Source: an uncultured Burkholderiales bacterium
Lineage (GTDB): Bacteria; Pseudomonadota; Gammaproteobacteria; Burkholderiales; Burkholderiaceae_C
DNA length: 64,000 nt
NCBI GenBank assembly: GCA_937927685.1
Contig: CALBSC010000002.1
Span: 1 to 64,000, forward strand
Direction of reading: 5' to 3'
Part shown: positions 33,687 through 42,697 of the stretch, piece by piece
Numbering within the stretch: the stretch's first letter is position 1
Layout of the letters: each line of letters opens with the position of its first letter
Notes under the pieces: model-generated
What the model was told of the DNA's origin: nothing
Databases searched by the model: none
What the model saw: only the letters and a program-made list of their open reading frames with translations
Position numbers and translations under genes: made by a program

Positions 33687-35285
33687 TCACACACTCAAGA
33701 ATTGCCGGCGCAAGGCGTCATCCGACACCAGGGCCTGCATGGGTCCGCTGTAGCGGACCTGTCCCTTCTCCAGCACCACGGCCCGGTCCGCGACCCATGA
33801 GGCAAAGGCCAGGTTTTGCTCGGACAGCAGCAGGCTCACGCCGGCGGCCTTGAGTGTCAGGATCATCTCGGCCATGTGCTCGACGATGACCGGGGCCACC
33901 CCCTCGGAGGGCTCATCCAGCAACAACACCAGCGGATTGCCCATGAGGCTCCTCGCCACCGTGAGCATCTGCTGTTCGCCGCCACTCATGCGCGCACCAG
34001 GGCGCTGCAGCAACTCGGCCAACCGCGGGAAAAGTTCCAGCACGCGCGCAAGCGTCCAGTGCGGCGCGGGCGCGCCATCGGGAAAACTTCTGGCGGGTAG
34101 TTGCCCCACGCACAGGTTGTCCAGCACGGTGAGATCGGTGAAGATGCGGCGGTCCTCGGGCACATAGCCCAGACCGGCCTGGGCCGCCTCAAACGGGGCC
34201 CACCGCATGAGGTCTTGACCGAGAAAGCTGGCCTGTCCTGAACGCTCGGGCACCAGGCCCATCAGGGCCTTGAGCAGGGTGGACTTGCCGGCACCATTGC
34301 GTCCCATCAGGGCCACCACTTCGCCGCGGTTCACCTGCACCTGCACATCGAACAGGACGCGTGCCGCCCCATAGCCGGCGCACAACCCCTCCACCGCAAG
34401 CAACGGCTCGCGGTCGAGGGCTTGCGTTCGGTCCACTGGTGCGGCCACCGCGACAGCAGCTGGGGTCTGTGTGAGGGCGGCAGATGCCATGGTCGACCAG
34501 GCCGGCGTCTGACGCACGCCTGCGGGCACGGCGTTTGTCAGACGGCCTTGCCCCAGATACACCGCCTGCACCTGTTCATCCTCGCGGACCTGCGCGGGGC
34601 TGCCCACCGCGATCGGTCGGCCACGCGCCAACACCAGCACACGGTCTGCATGCTCGAACACCACATCCATGCTGTGCTCGGTGAACAGCACCGCGAGTTG
34701 ACGCTGCTGCACCAGGGACTTGGTCAGCGCCATGAGTTGACGTCGCTCGGCCGTGGCCATGCCGGCCGTCGGCTCATCCATCAACAGCAGGCGGGGCTGG
34801 CTGGCCAGGGCAATCGCCAGTTCGAGTCGCTTCACATCCCCGTAAGCCAGCGAATGCGCCGCGCGTTCGGCTTGCGCATCCAGGCCCACCTGCGCGAGTA
34901 AATCGAGTGCCTCTGCCCGGCGGTGGTGCGTGGCACGCCGCCAGGGCGAGAATGCCCGCCCATCGGCAGACAACAGCGCCATCTGCACGTTCTCGACCAC
35001 GGTGAACGAGGCGAAGGTCTCGGCCACCTGAAAGGTGCGGCCGATGCCGCGTTGCCAGATCTGACGTGGCGAGCAACCCAACAGGGACTGGCCTTCAAAC
35101 ACGACGCTACCGGCATCGGGGGCGAGTTGGCCGTGGATCAGGTTGAACGTGGTCGACTTGCCCGCCCCGTTCGGCCCAATCATGGCCAGCAGTTCGCCGG
35201 GCGCGAGATCGAACGACACGTCGTCCACCGCATGCACATCGCCAAAGGACTTGCGCAGACCCCGGACCTGCAAGGACGGATTCAT
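33687..35285 (-). CDS. Fused LivG-LivF tandem ATPase of a second Liv-type ABC transporter
   Basis: 532 aa with two complete ABC ATPases in one chain. Half 1 (1 to about 240): Walker A GPNGAGKS, signature LAYGDVKR, Walker B LLLMDEPTAGM, the LivG pattern. A linker of about 50 Ala/Thr/Pro-rich residues follows. Half 2: Walker A GRNGAGKS, signature MSGGEQQ, Walker B VLLLDEPSEGV, the LivF pattern. ATG 35285 overlaps the permease stop (ATGA). Together with the fused permease gene the whole membrane part of the importer is made from two polypeptides. The longer open frame upstream of 35285 lies within the permease gene. Confidence 0.92.
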   Translation of the reverse strand: MNPSLQVRGLRKSFGDVHAVDDVSFDLAPGELLAMIGPNGAGKSTTFNLIHGQLAPDAGSVVFEGQSLLGCSPRQIWQRGIGRTFQVAETFASFTVVENVQMALLSADGRAFSPWRRATHHRRAEALDLLAQVGLDAQAERAAHSLAYGDVKRLELAIALASQPRLLLMDEPTAGMATAERRQLMALTKSLVQQRQLAVLFTEHSMDVVFEHADRVLVLARGRPIAVGSPAQVREDEQVQAVYLGQGRLTNAVPAGVRQTPAWSTMASAALTQTPAAVAVAAPVDRTQALDREPLLAVEGLCAGYGAARVLFDVQVQVNRGEVVALMGRNGAGKSTLLKALMGLVPERSGQASFLGQDLMRWAPFEAAQAGLGYVPEDRRIFTDLTVLDNLCVGQLPARSFPDGAPAPHWTLARVLELFPRLAELLQRPGARMSGGEQQMLTVARSLMGNPLVLLLDEPSEGVAPVIVEHMAEMILTLKAAGVSLLLSEQNLAFASWVADRAVVLEKGQVRYSGPMQALVSDDALRRQFLSV

Positions 35286-37198
35286 CCTCGCCCCCCGCGT
35301 GCGCCCTGGCCCAACACCAGCCAGGATGGCGCAAGCCGAACCAGGCCCACCAGGCCTTGCGGAGCCAGCAACACCAACAGCAGGATCACCCCGCCCAAAA
35401 AGGCGCGCCAGAATTCGGTGTTGCGGGCCAGCGTGTCCTGCAGGGTGGTGAACACCGCTGCCCCCATCAGGGGGCCCAGCGTGGACTGCACACCTCCCAG
35501 CAGCACCATCACCAGCGCATCGACCGAGCGCGCCACACCCAGCACATCCGGTGCAATGCTGCCCTTGGAAAACGCGTACAGCGTACCGGCCAGCCCGGCC
35601 CAGCCAGCGGCCACCACCAGGCCTGTCCACTGCAAGCGCTCGACCGGCAAGCCGATGGCACGCGCACGCAGCACAGAATCACGCGCCGCGCGCAGGCCAT
35701 AGCCCAGGGGGGCATGCAACAGGCGTTGCATCGCGAGCACGCCCGCCGTCACCAACGCCAGCGTCAACCCGAAGTACAGCGATCGATCCGACAACCAGGG
35801 ACTGGGCCACACGCCCGTCAAACCATTGCTGCCGCCGGTGACGGCATCCCACTGAAATCCGATGGCCCACAGAATCTGGCCAAAGGCCAGGGTGAGCATG
35901 GCCAGATAGACCCCGCTCATGCGCACCAGGAACCAGGCCAGGCCCATGGCCACCAGCGCGGTGATCAGCGGGGCGGCCAACAGCATGGCCTCCATCGGCC
36001 ATCCTCCCCGCGACACTCCGAGTGCGGCCGCATACGCCCCGACACCAAAGTACGCGGCATGGCCAAATGAGTGCATGCCGGCAGGCCCCAGGATGAAGTG
36101 CAGACTGCAGGCAAACAGCACAGCCACCAACACGTCAATGCCCAGCACCAGCGCGTACGGGAACACCGATGACCACAGGGGCAGGCTCGCCATGATCAGC
36201 GCCACCCACACCACCCGTTGTGTGCTGGCCGCAGCGTTGCGCAATGGCGCCTGGGGATAGGTCTGGTTGCGGTCCTGCTGGGGCGGCTTGCCCATCAGCC
36301 CCCACGGCCGCAGGACCAGCACCACGGCCATCACCACAAATTCCGCCACCAGGGTGAGCTTGGAGAACGACACGCTGACACCCCCCCACTCCACGGTCCC
36401 GATGGCAATGCACACCGCCTTGATTTCAGCAATCAACAGGGCGGCCACATAGGCGCCAGGGATGGACCCCATCCCGCCCACCACCACCACCACAAAGGCA
36501 TCGCCCATGGTTTGCAAATCCAGCCCCAGACTGGCGGGCTCACGCGGTAACTGCAAAGCTCCGCCCAAACCGGCGAGTGCACAGCCCAGCGCAAACACAC
36601 TGGTGAACACCCGGCGGGGAGGCACCCCCAGAGCACTCACCATCTCGCGGTCTTGTGTGGCTGCGCGCACCAGCAGACCCCAGCGGGTGCGGTGCAGCAA
36701 CCACCACACACCGGCCAGCACCCCCGGACCCACGGCCATCAGCAGCACGTCGTAGCTGGGAAAGCGGCGTCCGCCGATGTCCACGGCACCGGACAGGCCA
36801 GGCACCCGCGGACCCAGCAAATCCTCCGGGCCCCAGGCCCAGAGCACACCATCCTGAATCACCAGCACCAGGGCAAAGGTGGCCAGCAGTTGGAAGAGTT
36901 CGGGCGCGCGGTAGATGCGTCGCAGCAGCAGCACCTCCACCACCGCCCCCAGTGCCCCGGTGATGAGGGCGGCCAGGGGCACCGCCAAGGCATAGCCCCA
37001 GGCCTGGCCCAAGGGGCGGCTGATGCACTCCACCAGGGAGTAGGCGAGATAAATGCCGAGCAGGAAAAACGAGCCGTGCGCGAAGTTGACGATGCGGGTG
37101 ACGCCAAAGATCAGCGACAACCCGGCCGCCACCAGAAACAGCGAGGACGCACCCGCCCAGCCATTGAGCAGTTGGACGGTCCAGCCCCAGGCATCCAT
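35282..37198 (-). CDS. Fused LivH-LivM permease of the second Liv-type ABC transporter
   Basis: 638 aa, about twice a normal permease. Residues 1 to about 295 are LivH-like (LFLVAAGLSLIFGVTRIVNFAHGSFFLLG and GMGSIPGAYVAALLIAEIKAV); from about 320 a LivM-like unit follows (LVAVLFACSLHFILGPAGMHSFGHAAYFGVGAYAAAL, cited in parts, and VLLGGVQSTLGPLMGAAVFTTLQ). The join is a short hydrophilic stretch (GKPPQQDRNQTYPQAP). The fused order places both channel halves in fixed stoichiometry. It lies 25 nt after the binding-protein gene. Ligand unknown; the nearby monooxygenase suggests an aromatic or other carboxylic acid. Confidence 0.92.
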   Translation of the reverse strand: MDAWGWTVQLLNGWAGASSLFLVAAGLSLIFGVTRIVNFAHGSFFLLGIYLAYSLVECISRPLGQAWGYALAVPLAALITGALGAVVEVLLLRRIYRAPELFQLLATFALVLVIQDGVLWAWGPEDLLGPRVPGLSGAVDIGGRRFPSYDVLLMAVGPGVLAGVWWLLHRTRWGLLVRAATQDREMVSALGVPPRRVFTSVFALGCALAGLGGALQLPREPASLGLDLQTMGDAFVVVVVGGMGSIPGAYVAALLIAEIKAVCIAIGTVEWGGVSVSFSKLTLVAEFVVMAVVLVLRPWGLMGKPPQQDRNQTYPQAPLRNAAASTQRVVWVALIMASLPLWSSVFPYALVLGIDVLVAVLFACSLHFILGPAGMHSFGHAAYFGVGAYAAALGVSRGGWPMEAMLLAAPLITALVAMGLAWFLVRMSGVYLAMLTLAFGQILWAIGFQWDAVTGGSNGLTGVWPSPWLSDRSLYFGLTLALVTAGVLAMQRLLHAPLGYGLRAARDSVLRARAIGLPVERLQWTGLVVAAGWAGLAGTLYAFSKGSIAPDVLGVARSVDALVMVLLGGVQSTLGPLMGAAVFTTLQDTLARNTEFWRAFLGGVILLLVLLAPQGLVGLVRLAPSWLVLGQGARGGRG

Positions 37199-37223
37199 CC
37201 TTGGTCAGTCCGCGCCGTTGCGC

Positions 37224-38447
37224 TCAGTCCGCGGCACGCAACTTGCGGACGTCGTCGTTGCTGGGCTGGAAGGCGGCCCCATCCTGGTAACGCGCGTCCA
37301 CCATCACCCCCTTGCCCTGCTCGTTGCGGGTGCGTCCCACAAATGCGCCCATGGTGGACTGGTGGTCAATGGCGCGAAAACTCTGCTTGCCGTAAGGGCT
37401 GTCAAAGGTCAGGCCGCGAAAGGCGGTGATGAGTTTCTCGGTCTCGGTGCTGCCCGCCTTGCGGATACCGGCGGCCAGGGCGTGGATCATGGTGTAACCC
37501 ACCACCGAGCCCAGGCGCGGGTAGTCCTTGAAACGGCCCTGGTAGGCCGCCAGAAAGGCCTTGTGCTCGGGCGTGTTGATGCTGTGCCAGGGGTAGCCGG
37601 TGACGATCCAGCCGTTGGGGGTTTCGTCCTTGAGCGGGTCCAGGTACTCAGGCTCGCCCGTCAACAGGCTCACCACCTCACGCCCCTGGAAGAGTCCACG
37701 CGTGTTGCCCTCGCGCACCAGCTTGGCCAGGTCCGCTGCAAACAGGACGTTGAAGATGGCGTCGGGTTTGGCATCGGCCAGGGCTTGCACCACAGACCCG
37801 GCGTCCACCTTGCCCAGCGCCGGGGCTTGTTCGGCCACGAACTCCACATCGGGCTGGGCCGCTTTCAACAACTGCTTGAACGTTGCGGCCGCAGACTGGC
37901 CGTATTCGTAGTTGGGATAGACAATGGCCCAGCGTTTTTTGCGCAGCTTGGCCGCCTCGGGCACCAGCATGCTCACCTGCATGTAGGTGGAGGCACGCAG
38001 GCGAAAGGTGTATCGGTTGCCGTTTTGCCACACGATCTTGTCGGTCAGGGGCTCACCCGCCAGGAAGAACATCTTGCGCTGGCGCGCCAGATCGGCCACC
38101 GCCAGCCCCACATGCGAGAGGAAGGTGCCGCTCAGCACGTCCACCTGTTCGCGTGTCATCAATTCCTCGGCCGCGCGCACCGCGTCGCCGGGGGTCGCAT
38201 TGTCGTCACGGATGAACAGTTGCAGCTTGCGACCGTTCACACCGCCAGCGGCGTTGATTTCCTCCAGCGCGAGTTCCATGCCCTTTTTGTAGGGCTCCAG
38301 AAACGCCGGCTGGGCCTTGTAGCTGTTGATCTCGCCAATCTTGATCACGCCCTGTGCCCAGGCAGTTGCTGAGCACATCAGAACGCCCAGGCCCAGGGCC
38401 AGATGGCGCACCGTACGGTTGACCTGCTTGGTAATGCGTGAGGACAT
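37224..38447 (-). CDS. Liv-type ABC transporter substrate-binding protein (second)
   Basis: 407 aa with a signal peptide ending AWAQ (residues about 17-32). The mature part starts VIKIGEINSYKAQPAFLEPYKKGMELALEEINAAGG (in parts) and shows the Peripla_BP_6 pattern, including LSGTFLSHVGLAVADLA and KRWAIVYPNYEYGQSAAATFKQLL. It heads the operon with the two fused transporter genes. This subgroup is frequent in betaproteobacterial aromatic and aliphatic acid loci. It is divergent from the fpr gene, with 222 nt between them; no confident operator was found there. Confidence 0.9.
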   Translation of the reverse strand: MSSRITKQVNRTVRHLALGLGVLMCSATAWAQGVIKIGEINSYKAQPAFLEPYKKGMELALEEINAAGGVNGRKLQLFIRDDNATPGDAVRAAEELMTREQVDVLSGTFLSHVGLAVADLARQRKMFFLAGEPLTDKIVWQNGNRYTFRLRASTYMQVSMLVPEAAKLRKKRWAIVYPNYEYGQSAAATFKQLLKAAQPDVEFVAEQAPALGKVDAGSVVQALADAKPDAIFNVLFAADLAKLVREGNTRGLFQGREVVSLLTGEPEYLDPLKDETPNGWIVTGYPWHSINTPEHKAFLAAYQGRFKDYPRLGSVVGYTMIHALAAGIRKAGSTETEKLITAFRGLTFDSPYGKQSFRAIDHQSTMGAFVGRTRNEQGKGVMVDARYQDGAAFQPSNDDVRKLRAAD

Positions 38448-38669
38448 GCGTGCTTCCTGACTTTCGAAGGGGGGGTCAGTTTAACGGCTCCCCCCTCTGA
38501 CAGCGGTATACACATTGCCCTGTTCGCGGCCGGGACCCCACATCACCGCATTGGGCGCACCAGGGTCGGCATCGCCACCCTCGCTGCTTATGCAAGACCC
38601 TGTCACGCCTTATGACACCTGGTTAGAAGTCCTGTTGTACAGTCATGTATTCAGCCATAAAAACCCACC

Positions 38670-39443
38670 ATGAGCGCCCTGCACCAAGAAAAAGTCCTGT
38701 CCGTTCACCACTGGACCGACCGGCTCTTCAGCTTCACCACCACCCGCGACATGGGCCTGCGTTTCTCCAACGGCCACTTCACCATGATCGGTCTGACCGT
38801 CAACAACAAGCCCCTGTTGCGCGCTTACAGCATCGTCAGCCCCAATTACGAGGAGCACCTCGAGTTCCTGAGCATCAAGGTGCCCGATGGCCCGCTGACC
38901 TCGCGCCTGCAGCACATCCAGGTGGGCGACAGCATCATTGTGGGCCGCAAGCCGACCGGCACGCTGCTGATCGATTACCTGCTGCCCGGCAAGAACCTAT
39001 ACATGCTCTCCACCGGCACTGGCATGGCGCCTTTCCTGAGTGTGCTGCGCGACCCCGAGACCTATGAGCGCTTCGAGAAAGTCATCCTGGTGCACGGTGT
39101 GCGCCAGGTCAACGAACTGGCCTACCACGACTACCTCACGCAAGCGTTGCCACAACACGAGTTGCTGGGCGAGATGGTGTCGTCCCAGTTCCTGTACTAC
39201 CCCACCGTCACCCGCGAGCCCTACAAACACATGGGCCGCATCCCCGACCTGATGGAGAGTGGCCAACTGTTTGCCGACCTGGGACTGCCCACCCTCGACC
39301 CCACCCAGGACCGTGTGATGATTTGCGGCAGCCCGCAGATGCTGAAAGACCTCAAGAACCTCCTCGAGCACCGGGGGTTTCAGGAAGGCAACACCACCCG
39401 GCCGGGTGACTTTGTGATCGAACGGGCGTTTGCCGAGCAATAA
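38670..39443 (+). CDS. fpr: Ferredoxin--NADP reductase
   Basis: 257 aa, the bacterial short FPR subfamily. It moves electrons between NADPH and ferredoxin or flavodoxin through FAD. The FAD site is RAYSIVSPNYEE, followed by LEFLSIKVPDGPLTSRLQ; the NADP domain has STGTGMAPFLSVLRD and VMICGSPQML; the C-terminus DFVIERAFAEQ is typical. Homologues respond to oxidative stress and supply reduced ferredoxin to iron-sulphur repair and oxygenases. It converges with the dehydrogenase gene 6 nt away. Confidence 0.95.
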   Translation: MSALHQEKVLSVHHWTDRLFSFTTTRDMGLRFSNGHFTMIGLTVNNKPLLRAYSIVSPNYEEHLEFLSIKVPDGPLTSRLQHIQVGDSIIVGRKPTGTLLIDYLLPGKNLYMLSTGTGMAPFLSVLRDPETYERFEKVILVHGVRQVNELAYHDYLTQALPQHELLGEMVSSQFLYYPTVTREPYKHMGRIPDLMESGQLFADLGLPTLDPTQDRVMICGSPQMLKDLKNLLEHRGFQEGNTTRPGDFVIERAFAEQ

Positions 39444-39449
39444 GCCGGC

Positions 39450-40337
39450 TCAGGACGCGCCGGACAGACCTGACGCGCGCTCCACCACCTTGATGATGGC
39501 CGCGTAATCGAGTTCGCCGTCGCCTTGCGCGATGGCGGACTGCATCCATTGCTGGGTCTGGCTGGTTTGCGCGAGCGGTACGTGCAGGTCCGCCCCGGCC
39601 TGCAGGATAAGGCCAATGTCCTTGAGCATCTGATGCACCGTGAAGGTGGGCGAAAAATCACGTTCACCCAGCGCACGGCCCAGTTGTTGCGACTTGGCCT
39701 TCATGATGGGCGAGGCCACCGCACTCGAACCCACCACCTGCCACAGGGTTTGCCAGTCGAGTCCGCCTTGGCGCCCCAGCGTCATGGCTTCGGCCAGCAT
39801 CGCCGAGGTCTGGGCAATCATCAGGTTGATGACCAGTTTCATCAGCCGCGCCTGCTCGGCCTCACCCAGGTAGAAATGGTTGGGCCCCCAGCAACGCAAG
39901 GCGGGCAAGAGCTCGTCGTAATCGGCACGCAAGCCGGACGCCAGCACGGTGAGTTGGGCCGACTCGGCCATGTGGTTGTTGCCTGACACCGTCACGCGCA
40001 AATAGCGAATGCCCCGGGCCTGGCATCGAAGGGCTGCCTGCGCAGAAGCCGCCATCGACACCGTGCTGGTGTCCACCCAGATCGTGCCCGGGCGGGCAAG
40101 ACCGGCCACCTGGTCGGCCACGGCCAGCAAGGCCTGGTCATGCGGTAGCGAGGAGTACATGCGGTCCACACGGGCCAACTCGGCTGCGGCATCGTCTGCC
40201 ACGGTCAACTGGGCGTCACGGGCCAGTTGCAGGCGCCCGGCATCCAGGTCAGTGACGGACAACGCGTGGCCAGCTTGCTGCAGATGGCGTGCCATGGGCA
40301 AGCCCATCTTGCCCACGCCCATGAAGAGACTGCGCAT
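39450..40337 (-). CDS. Beta-hydroxyacid dehydrogenase (3-hydroxyisobutyrate dehydrogenase family)
   Basis: 295 aa from ATG 40337. The Rossmann motif is FMGVGKMGLPMARHL; the substrate-loop consensus normally seen as SGG is YLRVTVSGNNHMAE here, and the catalytic Lys is in RLMKLVINLMIAQ. The family oxidises 3-hydroxyisobutyrate, tartronate semialdehyde or related hydroxy acids with NAD(P). It is the last of a four-gene minus-strand cluster together with a Bug protein, an amidohydrolase and a second dehydrogenase of the same family. Substrate unknown. Confidence 0.88.
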   Translation of the reverse strand: MRSLFMGVGKMGLPMARHLQQAGHALSVTDLDAGRLQLARDAQLTVADDAAAELARVDRMYSSLPHDQALLAVADQVAGLARPGTIWVDTSTVSMAASAQAALRCQARGIRYLRVTVSGNNHMAESAQLTVLASGLRADYDELLPALRCWGPNHFYLGEAEQARLMKLVINLMIAQTSAMLAEAMTLGRQGGLDWQTLWQVVGSSAVASPIMKAKSQQLGRALGERDFSPTFTVHQMLKDIGLILQAGADLHVPLAQTSQTQQWMQSAIAQGDGELDYAAIIKVVERASGLSGAS

Positions 40338-40350
40338 GATCGCTCCTGGT

Positions 40351-41331
40351 TCAGTTGGCCTTGAGGGAAGCGGCCTGCGCAATGCGTGCGGCCGACTCCA
40401 TCTCGGTGCGGATGAACGCGTTGAAAGCTTCGGGCGTCATCGGCATCGGCTCAGCGCCCAGCTTGGTCAGACGTTCCTTCACCTCGGGGTTGTTGAGCGC
40501 CTTGATGGCTTCTTCGTTCAGACGCTTGATCACCGCCGGGGGTGTGGCGCCGGGGGCAATCATGCCCACCCAGAAAATGTAGTCCGAGCCCGGCACGCCG
40601 GCTTCCACCGTGGTGGGCACCTGCGGCAGGATAGGGCTTCGTTGCGGAGTACTCACGGCCAGCGCAGTGAGTTTGCCTTCGCGCACCAGCGGAAGCGCGC
40701 CGGAGACGGGCGAGAAGTACCAGTCGCTGCGTCCACCGATCACATCGGAAATGGCTTCCGGGGTGCCTTTGAACGGCACGTGCACCGCATCGAAACCCGC
40801 TTGCAGCTTGAACTTCTCGGCGTTGAGGTGCGTGGCCCCGCCGACACCCGCCGAGGCGTAGTTGAACTTGCCGGGGTTGGCCTTGGCGGCTGTCACCAAA
40901 TCACTCACGGTCTTCCAGCCCTTGGCGGGCGACACGACCAACACGTTGGCCAGCGAGGCCAGCGGCGTCACCCCGGTGAGATCCTTGAGCGTGTCATACG
41001 ACAGGTTGGGGTAGATGGCAGGGTTGAGCGCATGCCCCGAGGACGGGATGAGCAGCGTGTGCCCATCCGGTTCGGACCGGGCCACCAAGGCGGCGGCGAT
41101 GGTCCCGCCCGCGCCCGGTTTGTTCTCGATCACGATGGGCTGCCCCAGTGACTTGGACATCACGTCCGCCACCGAGCGCGCCACGATGTCCGTGCCGCTG
41201 CCCGCGGTGAACGGCACGATGAAGCGCACGGGCTTGGTCGGGAAACCCTGGGCCCACGCAGGGAACGCGGTGATGGTCACGGCAGCGGCCAGGCAGGCCC
41301 GACGCAGGGTCGAGACAGAGGGGGTCTTCAT
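40351..41331 (-). CDS. Bug-family solute-binding protein (third copy)
   Basis: 326 aa from ATG 41331. Sec signal peptide TLRRACLAAAVTITAFPAWAQ, then the family start GFPTKPVRFIVPFTAGSGTDIVARSVADV (in parts), GQPIVIENKPGAGGTIAAALV, YASAGVGGATHLNAEKF and HVPFKGTPEAISDVIGG. It binds a small carboxylate-like ligand in the periplasm. It sits 13 nt from one dehydrogenase and 20 nt from the amidohydrolase, so it likely captures the substrate or product of those enzymes. No TctAB permease is nearby. The 1014-codon open frame running to 43395 is not a single gene. Confidence 0.92.
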   Translation of the reverse strand: MKTPSVSTLRRACLAAAVTITAFPAWAQGFPTKPVRFIVPFTAGSGTDIVARSVADVMSKSLGQPIVIENKPGAGGTIAAALVARSEPDGHTLLIPSSGHALNPAIYPNLSYDTLKDLTGVTPLASLANVLVVSPAKGWKTVSDLVTAAKANPGKFNYASAGVGGATHLNAEKFKLQAGFDAVHVPFKGTPEAISDVIGGRSDWYFSPVSGALPLVREGKLTALAVSTPQRSPILPQVPTTVEAGVPGSDYIFWVGMIAPGATPPAVIKRLNEEAIKALNNPEVKERLTKLGAEPMPMTPEAFNAFIRTEMESAARIAQAASLKAN

Positions 41332-41351
41332 GGGTGATCTCCTGTTGAGGG

Positions 41352-42695
41352 TCAGTGCAAGCCCAGTGCCTGCGTGATTTTTCGTCCCGATGCACGCAGC
41401 GCCTCGAGCTGGGGTGCCAGGTCCCCCCCCAGCAGCTGGCCATGGCGCTTCTTCCACTGGCCGGCCACCATCACGCTGTCGATGTTGGCCAAGCTGGTCT
41501 GGAACACCACGCTGCTCACCGGATCGTGCACGGGCTGCATGTTGAGGTCGCTGGCGCGAATCACCACCAGGTCCGCCTGCTTGCCGGCCGCCAGCGTGCC
41601 GATGCGGTCGAGCTGCCCCAGCATGCGTGCGCCCTCCACCGTGACCCACTGCAGGGCCTCGCGGGCGGGAATGGTCGAGGTGGAGGGGACCGTGTTGTGC
41701 TCGGCACGGTAGGCCACGTTGTCCAGGCTGCGCTGGATGCCCAGCGCAATGCGCGCCTGGCTGATCATGTCGCCGCTCATCACGCTTTCCAGGTCCACGC
41801 CCAGCGAGGGCGCGCGACCCAGGGCGCGCAAGCGCCCGGTGAGCGGATGGCCATGACCTTGCGACATCTCGCTCTCGGCGGCTGCCGAAAAGCTCATGCC
41901 CAGATCGCAGAAGGTTTTGAGTTGCGCATCCGTCAACGCATGACCGTGCACGATGTTGACGTGGGGGCCCAGCAAGCCTTCGGCCTGCAACTTGTCCCAT
42001 CCGTCCGGTGTGCGGGCGGGCCCGCCGCCCTGGTGCAGCGAGGCAATCACCCCCAGGTCGCGTGCCATGCGAAAGTCGTGCAACGCAACCTCCAGCGTGG
42101 AGTAGTGCGGCCCCAGCACGGCCGCGCCAATGCTCAGCAGTGCTCGTCCTTGATGCGCCTTCAGCAAACGCTCGACCTCGGCGCGGGGATGCGGCACCTC
42201 CCAGAAGGGGGTCTCGCCCGGCTTCGGATCCGGCTTGGGCGTGCCATGGAAAAACGCCGCCCGAATGCCCGATTGCAACAAGCCGTCGATGGCGGCATCG
42301 TTGTGCGCGGGCGTTCGGTTGTTGTGGCACCAGTCCACCAGCGTGGTGGTGCCGTTGTTCAACTGGTTGAGCGCGCCCACCCGCGTGGCAATGTGCAGGT
42401 CCTCGGGGGCAAACACCGTGGCGAGGCCGGCGTGCATCTTCTGGAAATACTCCAGCAGCGTCCAGTTGGCCGCCACCCCGCGCAGGGCGGTTTGCCAGGT
42501 GTGCAGGTGTGCATTGATGAGGCCGGGGATGACGATGCAACCAGTGGCTGTCACCACCTCGGCATCGTCTGCCTGGATGTGCGGCGTGATCTCCTGGATG
42601 ACATCGCCGCAGACCAGGATATCGGCCTCGGGCAAGTCGCCTTGCCGGTCCAGGGTGATGACGGTCGCGCCACGGATCAGGGTGCGCGCAGCCAT
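41352..42695 (-). CDS. Amidohydrolase (ATZ/TRZ-type deaminase or chlorohydrolase family)
   Basis: 447 aa. The subtype III amidohydrolase metal site is complete: H63 and H65 (GLINAHLHTWQ), H221 (ASLHQGGG), H250 (IVHGHAL) and D301 (LGVDLES). The C-terminal cap strand IGTLAAGKQADLVVI is typical of the cytosine deaminase/TrzA/AtzA branch, which deaminates or dechlorinates N-heterocycles or removes amino groups from purine-like compounds. Its neighbours, two hydroxyacid dehydrogenases and a Bug protein, point to a catabolic path in which ring or amide nitrogen is removed first. Substrate not identifiable. Confidence 0.88.
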   Translation of the reverse strand: MAARTLIRGATVITLDRQGDLPEADILVCGDVIQEITPHIQADDAEVVTATGCIVIPGLINAHLHTWQTALRGVAANWTLLEYFQKMHAGLATVFAPEDLHIATRVGALNQLNNGTTTLVDWCHNNRTPAHNDAAIDGLLQSGIRAAFFHGTPKPDPKPGETPFWEVPHPRAEVERLLKAHQGRALLSIGAAVLGPHYSTLEVALHDFRMARDLGVIASLHQGGGPARTPDGWDKLQAEGLLGPHVNIVHGHALTDAQLKTFCDLGMSFSAAAESEMSQGHGHPLTGRLRALGRAPSLGVDLESVMSGDMISQARIALGIQRSLDNVAYRAEHNTVPSTSTIPAREALQWVTVEGARMLGQLDRIGTLAAGKQADLVVIRASDLNMQPVHDPVSSVVFQTSLANIDSVMVAGQWKKRHGQLLGGDLAPQLEALRASGRKITQALGLH

Positions 42696-42697
42696 GC

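Noticed and set aside
33687..35630. 647-codon version of the LivG-LivF fusion
   Set aside because: The extra N-terminal part lies in the permease gene in another frame; MNPSLQVRGLRKSFG is the proper start.
38448..38669. Operator or oxidative-stress site upstream of fpr
   Set aside because: Weak -10-like hexamers only; no convincing palindrome or known consensus could be defended.
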